From Acidobacteriota bacterium (lineage in GTDB: Bacteria; Acidobacteriota; Terriglobia; Bryobacterales; Bryobacteraceae): a DNA stretch of 6,606 nucleotides. Positions 1-5,423 of the stretch are shown piece by piece (position 1 is the stretch's first letter; each line of letters begins with the position of its first letter). The translations under genes and the position numbers were made by a program. The notes below the pieces were generated by a model. That model saw nothing but the letters and a program-made list of their open reading frames with translations, was not told where the DNA came from and did no database searches. The stretch lies in the NCBI GenBank assembly GCA_003223065.1, contig QHXU01000223.1, positions 1 through 6,606 on the forward strand, in the 5' to 3' direction.

Positions 1-1
1 T

Positions 2-295
2 ATCGCATCTTCGCTCTGGAGCCTCTTGACAGTGATTTCGGCGCTCTTGACTTCGCGAATCCTAATCCAATTCATCGGGCAGATTTTCGCACTGCACTAT
101 TTGCGAAGGCACCGGTTAGACATCGTGCGGCCGTTTCGGATGTGGCTATATCCCGTTCCGAGCGTCGCTGCGCTCGCCGGATGGGCTTATATCTTCGTTA
201 CGTCAGGCTGGACGTACGTTGGCTTCGGCCTGCTGACCCTGATGGCCGGCGTGGCAGCTTATGCGATTTCAGCAAGGCATTTTCGAGCGGATTGA
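2..295 (+). CDS. APC-family amino acid permease, C-terminal fragment
   Basis: This is the last 97 residues of an integral inner-membrane transporter; the 5' part lies left of the window and the reading frame is open to the first base. Two or three hydrophobic segments are visible. One holds the stretch SRILIQFIGQIFALHYLRR, followed by a charged loop with RPFRMWLYPVPS. Two more hydrophobic stretches follow (ALAGWAYIFVTSGW and FGLLTLMAGVAAYAI). The pattern 'RILIQFIGQ ... RPFRMWLYP' is typical of the C-terminal end of amino acid permeases of the APC superfamily, which import amino acids by cation symport or exchange. The substrate cannot be told from this fragment. The protein ends in a short basic cytoplasmic tail and a TGA stop. 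Family assignment is fairly secure; specificity is unknown. Confidence 0.8.
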   Translation: MASSLWSLLTVISALLTSRILIQFIGQIFALHYLRRHRLDIVRPFRMWLYPVPSVAALAGWAYIFVTSGWTYVGFGLLTLMAGVAAYAISARHFRAD

Positions 296-397
296 GGCTG
301 CTTCATCACAGACACGGTTGACGTGTCGGCTCCGGCAGTCCGCGCTTACGGCCCGACGGAAATGTGTGCATGCGCTCGGAAAAGCCCGGGCAGGGCG

Positions 398-460
398 ATT
401 GAGTCACATTCGATCGGCAAGGCCGCTTATTGAGTCACATTCGATCGGCAAGGCCGCTTA
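398..460. repeat. Perfect 31-bp tandem duplication
   Basis: Two identical head-to-tail copies of a 31-bp unit (398-428 and 429-459), beginning ATTGAGTCACATTCGATCGG and ending GCCGCTT; the identity runs one base into 460. The unit contains the palindrome CGATCG. It lies in the short gap between the 3' ends of the permease and the cupin gene, so it does not alter either protein. The two copies have no mismatch, which suggests a recent slippage or duplication event, or an assembly artefact. Confidence 0.9.
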
Positions 461-483
461 CGTGTGCCCCTGCAGCCCCAGAA

Positions 484-879
484 TCATCGCGCCGTATGGC
501 GATGGGCCTCCGGCATCCCAAGCCGGCGGACCGTATCAGCCTCGAAATCGAATTCAATCAGCACGGCGGGCTCGTCCCCGATGACCCACCCGTCATGCCC
601 CGGCTCGATAGCGACCACTTGCGGAGCTTTGAACTCCGTAGTGCAGCCGTCCGCGTATTGAATCTGGAATTGGCCGCGGGCGAGGAATCCAACATGCGCG
701 TGCATACATAGATCGGTGCCGGCGACCCCCTTCATATGCGTGGACCAGCGAAATCCAGGCGGGTACACCATCCGTTTCACCCGGCCCGTACCGGCCCGAA
801 CGACATCGAGCTGGACGCCGCCGACTTCGCGGCGCTCGGCCGACTTCACGGGGGCGAGCAATGGATCAGCGGCATTCAT
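484..879 (-). CDS. Small single-domain cupin protein
   Basis: A 131-residue protein made of one cupin beta-barrel. It shows the segment YPPGFRWSTHMK, then GTDLCMHAHVGFLARG (cupin motif 1, with the HxH pair at residues 60 and 62), then PGHDGWVIGDEP (motif 2, with His95). His48 in STHMK and these three histidines are likely metal ligands. This arrangement matches a widespread family of small cytoplasmic cupins, found alone or fused to signalling domains, with no firmly assigned reaction. An in-frame ATG at 900 would add seven residues (MARRIGK). The ATG at 879 is preferred because a GGAGG sequence lies 9 nt upstream of it, inside that extension. There is no signal peptide or membrane segment. 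The gene stands alone, converging on the permease and diverging from the zinc-finger gene. It could be a small-molecule-binding or dioxygenase-like protein; the substrate is unknown. Confidence 0.82.
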   Translation of the reverse strand: MNAADPLLAPVKSAERREVGGVQLDVVRAGTGRVKRMVYPPGFRWSTHMKGVAGTDLCMHAHVGFLARGQFQIQYADGCTTEFKAPQVVAIEPGHDGWVIGDEPAVLIEFDFEADTVRRLGMPEAHRHTAR

Positions 880-888
880 TTTTCCTAT

Positions 889-893
889 CCTCC
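889..893 (-). promoter_or_regulatory. Ribosome binding site deciding the cupin start
   Basis: The minus-strand sequence GGAGG ends 9 nt before the ATG at 879. It falls inside the alternative longer reading frame that begins at 900, which argues that 879 is the true start. Confidence 0.6.
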
Positions 894-1112
894 GGGCCAT
901 GCGTGCGGTTGAATTCTATCAGAATAAGGCTGGCCTAGGATGGCGTGTTTATCAATCAAGCGCCCGGACTGCGGAATTTCTGCGGGTTCGAGCGGTAAAA
1001 TGGTGCGGCTCGAGCATCGCAGTGAAGCTGGCTGTGGGCGAATTTTTCTTTAAATCAGCGACATAGAGTTTGGTTTGTGGCATGCTCACGCCTTGCTCCA
1101 TGTCTAGTTGGC

Positions 1113-1120
1113 GGAGGAGG
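1113..1120 (+). promoter_or_regulatory. Ribosome binding site of the zinc-finger gene
   Basis: GGAGGAGG lies 11 nt upstream of the ATG at 1132. The spacing is slightly long but the purine-rich core is strong. It supports translation from 1132, and so supports the unusual N-terminal half being translated. No convincing -35/-10 pair was found in the 252-bp gap upstream (880-1131). Confidence 0.55.
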
Positions 1121-1131
1121 ACGCAACCTGA

Positions 1132-1503
1132 ATGTTGAGTGAGACAACAGCCAGTGAGACAGCCGAAAGGGGGCTAAGGCGCGCAGCCGCGCCGGCACGG
1201 CGTGTCTCCGCCCAAGGCGGGACGGTAACCGATCCGTCTGTGACTCCGGGCCAGCCGCTTGCGCCCGCCCACCGATCTGTTGGGCCGGCGCCCAGAAAAT
1301 CGGTTCGAGACGAAGCTGTCAGCAGGCCTGCTCTCGAACACTTGCCCAAAACAACAGTCGAGGAATTTGTTCTCACTCAGCTGTCGGGCAAGGAACTCGA
1401 GCAGATCGAGGAACACCTGCTGATCTGCGAGGAGTGCCGCGACGAGGTCCAGGAACTGGAGAAATCCATCAGCCGCATCCGGGCTTACGCTGCGCGGCTG
1501 TAG
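1132..1503 (+). CDS. Small protein with anti-sigma-type HxxxCxxC zinc motif
   Basis: A 123-residue protein in two unlike halves. Residues 66-123 form a compact charged helical domain containing EEHLLICEECRDEVQELE. His95, Cys99 and Cys102 make the HxxxCxxC pattern of zinc-binding anti-sigma (ZAS) domains and their small stand-alone relatives. In true anti-sigma factors this fold binds an ECF sigma factor. Here there is no sigma gene beside it and no membrane segment, so the protein is probably cytoplasmic and its partner is unknown. Residues 1-65 are rich in Ala, Pro, Arg, Ser and Gly, with no recognisable fold, and open with a 5-residue repeat (SETTA, SETAE). A shorter product starting at the in-frame TTG at 1342 would hold just the conserved domain, but I see no good ribosome binding site there. 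The ATG at 1132 has GGAGGAGG upstream. The zinc domain is likely real; the function and the N-terminus are uncertain. Confidence 0.68.
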   Translation: MLSETTASETAERGLRRAAAPARRVSAQGGTVTDPSVTPGQPLAPAHRSVGPAPRKSVRDEAVSRPALEHLPKTTVEEFVLTQLSGKELEQIEEHLLICEECRDEVQELEKSISRIRAYAARL

Positions 1504-1509
1504 TTGCGT

Positions 1510-2343
1510 CTAGTCGGCTCGCCTCACGGTTTTCCGGGCTTCCTCTAGCTCGGGCAGCCCGGAGTCCGCTTTGCTCCAGATTTTCATGAACTCAGCGTAG
1601 GCTTCGGATGCACCCTTCGCGTCGCCCTTGGCGGCCAGTGCCCGTGCGGTCCCGATCAAAGATCGGGCGCGGTTTGGCTCGCGTGACAAGGACACAGCAA
1701 ACATCTTGACAGCCTCATCGGCGCGGCCTGCTGTCAGCAAAATTTCGCCAAACAGCTCGTGCGGCGGCTTGATCAGCTCTGGCGGCCCGCTCGGCGGCGA
1801 GTTCGTTTCTTCCAGAGCGATCGCCTTCTTCATGGTCTCGATCGCCTTCTCGCTGTCTCCCTTCTTCGAAGCAGCCAGCGCCTCCAGTTCCAGCCCTTGG
1901 ATTTCGATCTGTTTGGCCCGATAGCGCATCTCGGAGTTGGCGATCCCCTTCTCGACCTCCTGCAAGGCCGAAATGTTGCTTGCGACCTCGGAAGAACCTG
2001 TTGCGGCCGCAGCGTATCCTTTCGCGAACGCCACCAGGGAATCGCTCCCGCCGTAACGGTGGCTCATGTGCTCCGCGCTCGAGCCGCCGCTCGTCTGATG
2101 CACCATGTAATTCAGACCCACCATTGAGAAGATCTTGCCGGCAAGATCCCACTGCTGGGTTTCGATCAGATAGGTGGCCCCCATCTGAGCAACGTATTGG
2201 CTTGCTTTGCCGTTCGTAGCGGCCATGTCCTGGCGCTGCATCTCCATTAACTCCCGGGCCTTGCTGTATTGTCCCTGCTGGAGCTCGGAGTAAAACCGCC
2301 AGTACAGGCTGTGATAATCGCGCATGGATATCGCGAGTCCCTT
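1510..2343 (-). CDS. C-terminal fragment of the TPR protein
   Basis: The continuation of the broken gene in the other frame, about 277 residues from KGLAISMRDY to KTVRRAD. The first in-frame ATG is at 2325 (MRDYHSLYW). A GTG at 2403 also exists, but the residues before KGL are an out-of-frame reading of the upstream half. TPR-like helices are seen in HELFGEILLTAGRADEAVKM and in the following segment with GTARALAAKGDAKGASEAY. There is no obvious ribosome binding site of its own, so separate translation is doubtful. The 3' end lies 6 bp from the convergent zinc-finger gene. Confidence 0.65.
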   Translation of the reverse strand, partial: KGLAISMRDYHSLYWRFYSELQQGQYSKARELMEMQRQDMAATNGKASQYVAQMGATYLIETQQWDLAGKIFSMVGLNYMVHQTSGGSSAEHMSHRYGGSDSLVAFAKGYAAAATGSSEVASNISALQEVEKGIANSEMRYRAKQIEIQGLELEALAASKKGDSEKAIETMKKAIALEETNSPPSGPPELIKPPHELFGEILLTAGRADEAVKMFAVSLSREPNRARSLIGTARALAAKGDAKGASEAYAEFMKIWSKADSGLPELEEARKTVRRAD

Positions 2344-3152
2344 GCCACCCAGTCGACAGATGCCTGCCAGGCCGACAGGTTCGATGAGGTGACCTGGGGC
2401 CACATTCCAAGCTGCAGGAAGATGTGGGATGGCATGTGACGGGCATGAGGAGCGGCAGGAGCGATCTCGGCATAGCGCCGCGCCGCCGGAAGCGCCAGAA
2501 TCGCGTGCTCGGGATCGTCGAACGAGTGAATCACGTAGTGCGCGGCTCCCGGGTGATCCGGATTCCTCTGGAAAACGTCAAGCGCGATTGCGCCGGCGCG
2601 CATTTGCCTGACGAAGCCCTTGTCTCCCGGCCGAACCGTGCCAAGCAGCGAAAGCGCGTAGAAGCATGCCGCTTCGTCGTCCTTCGGATATTCGCTATGG
2701 ATCTTTTCCATCGCCTTCGAGTAGGCGATGTCGCGGCTCAGCTTGTCACCCTGCCCGTACAACAGCCGCACAGCATCGATGTAAGCACGCTCGCGGGCCG
2801 TTAGCTTGGAGGTATCTGTGATCTTGGCGAGCACTTTTCTGGCGGACTCGGCGTCTTGCTGGGCCCACAGCGGATGATTGTAGGTCATGGCCTCGCCCCA
2901 GTAACCCATCATGAAGCCGGGGTCCGCCTTGGTGCATTCGCGAAATTGATCCGCAGCCTCCTCAAACCAGAAGGAATGCAGCGCGAGCACTCCGCGGATA
3001 AAGCATTGCTGATCCTGCGGAGATCCGGTGACCGGGAAATCAATTTTTCCGAGGGTGGCCTGTGCTCGCAAACTTCCTGGAACAGCGGTAAACAGCAAGG
3101 CCGCACCCAGACAAAGCAGGTTACGTTTGAAGGCAAGAAGCTTCGACCGCAT
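2247..3152 (-). CDS. N-terminal fragment of the TPR protein
   Basis: The first part of the broken gene as read without correction. Residues 1-270 are homologous to the family. After the shift point the frame adds about 31 unrelated residues (starting RDSRYPCAIITACTGG) before a stop at 2247. An upstream in-frame ATG at 3221 exists but would put 23 non-hydrophobic residues before the signal peptide. The ATG at 3152 gives a normal signal peptide directly after a strong GGAGGT. If translated as is, the product would be an exported protein lacking its C-terminal TPR half. Confidence 0.7.
   Translation of the reverse strand: MRSKLLAFKRNLLCLGAALLFTAVPGSLRAQATLGKIDFPVTGSPQDQQCFIRGVLALHSFWFEEAADQFRECTKADPGFMMGYWGEAMTYNHPLWAQQDAESARKVLAKITDTSKLTARERAYIDAVRLLYGQGDKLSRDIAYSKAMEKIHSEYPKDDEAACFYALSLLGTVRPGDKGFVRQMRAGAIALDVFQRNPDHPGAAHYVIHSFDDPEHAILALPAARRYAEIAPAAPHARHMPSHIFLQLGMWPQVTSSNLSAWQASVDWVARDSRYPCAIITACTGGFTPSSSRDNTARPGS
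2339..2345 (-). other. Point of frameshift in the TPR gene
   Basis: On the minus strand GTG GCA AGG GAC leaves the family-like frame, while the frame one base back reads AAG GGA CTC GCG and resumes it. One missing A or G in the AAGGG run explains both; the repaired reading is WVA-(K/R)-GLAISMRDYHSL. There is no canonical X XXY YYZ slippery heptamer, so programmed frameshifting is unlikely. Confidence 0.75.
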
Positions 3153-3158
3153 ATTTCC

Positions 3159-3164
3159 ACCTCC
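3159..3164 (-). promoter_or_regulatory. Ribosome binding site of the TPR gene
   Basis: GGAGGT on the minus strand, 6 nt before the ATG at 3152. It decides this start over the upstream ATG at 3221. Confidence 0.7.
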
Positions 3165-3408
3165 CGAGATTCCGAAGGCCCACATCAGGCCGGTTCCGCA
3201 TGTCCGGCGTCGCCACAGCATGTCTCTACTTTACACCTGCTTCTTCGGTGCGGAGGACTTTGCAAAATCGAACAGCCAGTAGCGAAATCGGACAGGGCGG
3301 CCAAGGGCGTGAGACCGGTTCTTGCCGCTCTGGCATTCCGCTGCAGGCGAGCCGGCGGATCATATTGGAAGGGGAATTGCACCATTGGCGAAACACGGTA
3401 GTCGCTCG

Positions 3409-3429
3409 CATGGCAAATTAAGGGCCATG
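3409..3429. promoter_or_regulatory. Inverted repeat, possible operator
   Basis: CATGGC (3409-3414) and GCCATG (3424-3429) form perfect 6-bp arms around a 9-nt AT-rich spacer (AAATTAAGG). The centre lies about 76 bp upstream of the TolC-like start, a plausible place for a repressor site. The arms are short enough to arise by chance and no regulator gene is adjacent, so this is only a candidate. Confidence 0.25.
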
Positions 3430-3494
3430 TAACGTCATGGGTGGTCGTGTACAGTGCAAGTATCGCAGACCGCTCCGATTAGGATTCTATTGAA

Positions 3495-5408
3495 ATGAAC
3501 TACTTCCGAACCCTCTCCGCGATCGTTTTTCTCGGCCTCGCCTCTTCCGGTTTCGCTCAAAGGCCGGAAGTCTCTATTCAGCAACCAAGGCCAATACCTT
3601 TCGTGGGCTCTTTGGCACGGCCCTTTCACATTGAGCGGCGAGTGGTTTCTCCCGCCAACCTCTCAAACTCGCCGCGGCTCGAATCGCTCGTTCGGGCTGG
3701 AAACCTCTATTTGTCGGCCCAGGATGTTGTCGCGCTGGCACTCGAAAACAACATTGACATCGCGATTCAGCGCTATGGGCCGCTCCTGGCGCGCGAAGTC
3801 CTGCGGCGCGCCGAGGGTGGCGGCTTTCTGCGGACTGTGGGCGTGCCGGTCAATCCCGGACCCGTCAGCGTCAGTCTGGCCGGAGTGAGCGTTAACACCA
3901 TCGGTTTGCCGGAGAGCGGATCGGGCGTTAGCTCCGGCGGCGGAATCGTAACTCAAATAGGCACGCCGCCTCCCAATCTCGATCCTTACTTCTTTGCTTT
4001 CTCCAACTTCTCCCACACCACGACCCCGCTCAGTAACACGGTGGTCAGCCTGATTCCGTTCCTCCTGAACGACAGCAGGACTTACCAGGTAGGCTATGGC
4101 CAGCAGTTTCTTACGGGAACGAACGCGCAGCTTACCTTCTACAGTTACCGGAGCGCGGTCAACAGCCCTGCGAATGTCCTGAACCCGTACACAAACGGTT
4201 ACCTGGACCTTTACGTCACGCAAAACGTGCTGCAGGGATGGGGTGTGGGCGTAAATAACCGCAACATCCGCGTGGCGAAAAACAATATGAAGGTGACCGA
4301 CCTGCAACTTAAACGGCAGGTAATTACGACGGTTTCGTCGATCTTGAATCTCTACTGGGATCTGGTGAGCTTCGACGAAGACATGCGGATCAAGGAAAAG
4401 GCGCTCGAGGCAGCGCAAAAGCTCTATGAAGACAACAAACACCAGGTCGAACTGGGAACGCTGCCTGGTATCGAAGTGACCCGCGCGGCCGCGCAGGTTT
4501 CCTCCAGCAAAGAAGACCTCCTGATCTCCCAAACCAACGTTGCGCAGCAAGAAACAGTGCTCAAGAACGCGCTTAGCAGGAACGGTGTGGCGAGCGCATG
4601 GCTGGACGATGTGCACATCATCACGCTGGATCAGATCGTGGTTCCGGAGAAAGAGGAACTGAAGCCGACAGCGGAATTGATCGACTCTGCACTCGCAAGC
4701 CGTCCGGAAGTCGAGCAGACGCGGATCAATCTTGAGAGCAGCCGGATCAATCTCGCCGGCACCAGGAACGGCCTGCTGCCGACTTTACAGGCCTTTGTCG
4801 AGTTTACGAATAACGGCTTGACTGGCGATGTAAATGCCTTGCACGGGATTTCGGGCGGGCCCGAGCCTTATTTTGTGGGCGGATATGGAAACCTGGTCAG
4901 CCAGATCTTTCGCAGGAACTATCCGAACTACGCCGCGGGTTTCTCGCTCAACATTCCCTTCCGGAATCGGGCTGCCCAAGCCGACTATGTGACTGATCAG
5001 CTCACTCTGCGGCAAAGCGAGCTCCAGCTTCAAAGAAGTGTCAGCCAGGTCCGGGTCGACGTCAAGAACGCCGTCATTGGATTGCAGCAGGCCCGCGCGC
5101 GATACGAGACGGCCGTTGCGACACGAGTCCTGGCCCAGCAGACTCTCGACGCCGAGCAAACGAGGTTCAAATTCGCCGAGTCGACCATCCCCCAGGTGGT
5201 CCAGGCGCAACGGGATCTCGCCGTCGACCAAAGCGCCGAAGTTCAGGCGATGGCCAACTACACCCATGCCAAGATTGCGTTCGACGAGGCGGTCGGACAG
5301 ACGCTGGAGACGAACCACATCTCGATCGAGGAAGCGAGACTCGGACGAGTTGCCCGGCGGTCGTCCATACCCGACGTGGTTCCGAATAATCCTAATAAAG
5401 AGAAGTAA
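3495..5408 (+). CDS. TolC-family outer-membrane efflux protein
   Basis: A 637-residue precursor of a TolC-like channel, which trimerises in the outer membrane and spans the periplasm to pass substrates from an inner-membrane pump. MNYFRTLSAIVFLGLASSGFAQ is a clear Sec signal peptide, cut near residue 21-22. A proline-rich stretch (30-60) precedes the first helix (GNLYLSAQDVVALALENNIDIAIQRYGPL, about 69-97). A Gly/Ser-rich insert (about 108-160) leads to a first beta-strand region (195-245). The first coiled-coil hairpin follows (about 255-365, with ILNLYWDLVS and LKNALSRNG). The second repeat (about 390-600) has its own beta-strand region near 425-495, ending in FSLNIPFRNRAAQADY, then a Gln/Ala-rich coiled coil. 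A polar tail ends in NNPNKEK. It is longer than classical TolC (about 470 mature residues), owing mainly to the N-terminal extension and insert. It heads a pair with the next gene, 15 bp downstream. The transport partner is not in the window. Confidence 0.88.
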   Translation: MNYFRTLSAIVFLGLASSGFAQRPEVSIQQPRPIPFVGSLARPFHIERRVVSPANLSNSPRLESLVRAGNLYLSAQDVVALALENNIDIAIQRYGPLLAREVLRRAEGGGFLRTVGVPVNPGPVSVSLAGVSVNTIGLPESGSGVSSGGGIVTQIGTPPPNLDPYFFAFSNFSHTTTPLSNTVVSLIPFLLNDSRTYQVGYGQQFLTGTNAQLTFYSYRSAVNSPANVLNPYTNGYLDLYVTQNVLQGWGVGVNNRNIRVAKNNMKVTDLQLKRQVITTVSSILNLYWDLVSFDEDMRIKEKALEAAQKLYEDNKHQVELGTLPGIEVTRAAAQVSSSKEDLLISQTNVAQQETVLKNALSRNGVASAWLDDVHIITLDQIVVPEKEELKPTAELIDSALASRPEVEQTRINLESSRINLAGTRNGLLPTLQAFVEFTNNGLTGDVNALHGISGGPEPYFVGGYGNLVSQIFRRNYPNYAAGFSLNIPFRNRAAQADYVTDQLTLRQSELQLQRSVSQVRVDVKNAVIGLQQARARYETAVATRVLAQQTLDAEQTRFKFAESTIPQVVQAQRDLAVDQSAEVQAMANYTHAKIAFDEAVGQTLETNHISIEEARLGRVARRSSIPDVVPNNPNKEK

Positions 5409-5410
5409 TC

Positions 5411-5418
5411 AGGAGAAA
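5411..5418 (+). promoter_or_regulatory. Ribosome binding site of the second TolC-like gene
   Basis: AGGAGAAA lies in the 15-bp gap after the TAA stop at 5406-5408 and ends 5 nt before the ATG at 5424. The tight spacing, with no room for a promoter or terminator, indicates co-transcription of the two genes. Confidence 0.65.
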
Positions 5419-5423
5419 CTGCA

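Larger units (their letters stand above)
1510..3152 (-). pseudogene. Exported TPR-repeat protein gene, split by a frameshift
   Basis: Two overlapping minus-strand frames together encode one protein. The first gives residues 1-270, up to SVDWVA. The second continues from KGLAISMRDYHSLYW to the TAG stop at 1510-1512. Adding one base in the AAGGG run (forward 2339-2343) restores a single frame of about 547 residues. The N-terminus has a signal peptide: basic MRSKLLAFKR, a hydrophobic core, and likely cleavage near LRA-QA, about residue 30. The body matches a widespread family of exported tetratricopeptide proteins, with the landmarks ALHSFWFEEAADQF, YWGEAMTYNHPLW, NPDHPGAAHYVIHSFDDP, MPSHIFLQLGMW and SMRDYHSLYW. 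Further TPR-like helical pairs lie near residues 465-525. The family's role is not established; TPRs usually mediate protein contacts. GGAGGT sits 6 nt before the ATG at 3152. Both sides of the break keep family-like sequence, so the lesion is very recent or is a sequencing error. Confidence 0.82.
3153..3494. other. Divergent intergenic region, 342 bp
   Basis: This gap separates the start of the minus-strand TPR gene from the start of the plus-strand TolC-like operon, so it should contain both promoters. Short open frames cross it on both strands, but none has family-like sequence together with a good ribosome binding site. I see no RNA gene or strong terminator. One 21-bp dyad (3409-3429) is listed separately. 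No -35/-10 pair could be called with confidence. A weak TTAGGA about 10 nt before 3495 may serve as the ribosome binding site of the first TolC-like gene. Confidence 0.5.

Noticed and set aside
311..327. Hairpin GACACG-GTTGA-CGTGTC just after the permease stop, possible terminator
   Set aside because: The 6-bp stem is perfect but no T-run follows on either strand, so an intrinsic terminator cannot be claimed.
913..918. TAGAAT on the minus strand as a -10 box for the cupin gene
   Set aside because: It is close to the consensus hexamer and suitably placed, but no -35-like hexamer lies 16-18 nt upstream. A single hexamer is not enough.
1081..1102. Possible sigma-54 promoter: TGGCA and TTGCT boxes upstream of the zinc-finger gene
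   Set aside because: The spacing between the boxes is 10 nt, whereas the -24/-12 consensus needs 6 between TGGCA and TTGCW. It does not fit.
1534..1562. Inverted repeat CCGGGCT/AGCCCGG near the convergent ends of the zinc-finger and TPR genes
   Set aside because: It has a 15-nt loop, no T-run on either strand, and lies inside the 3' coding end of the TPR gene. It is probably codon-driven chance.
3200..3421. Short open frames on both strands in the divergent gap
   Set aside because: Their translations are Arg/Ser/Cys-rich without motifs or hydrophobic segments, and none has a convincing ribosome binding site.
3663..4616. Long minus-strand open frame opposite the first TolC-like gene
   Set aside because: It is a shadow of the GC-rich coding strand. 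The plus-strand protein has a signal peptide and full TolC-family motifs, while the antisense product looks like nothing known.
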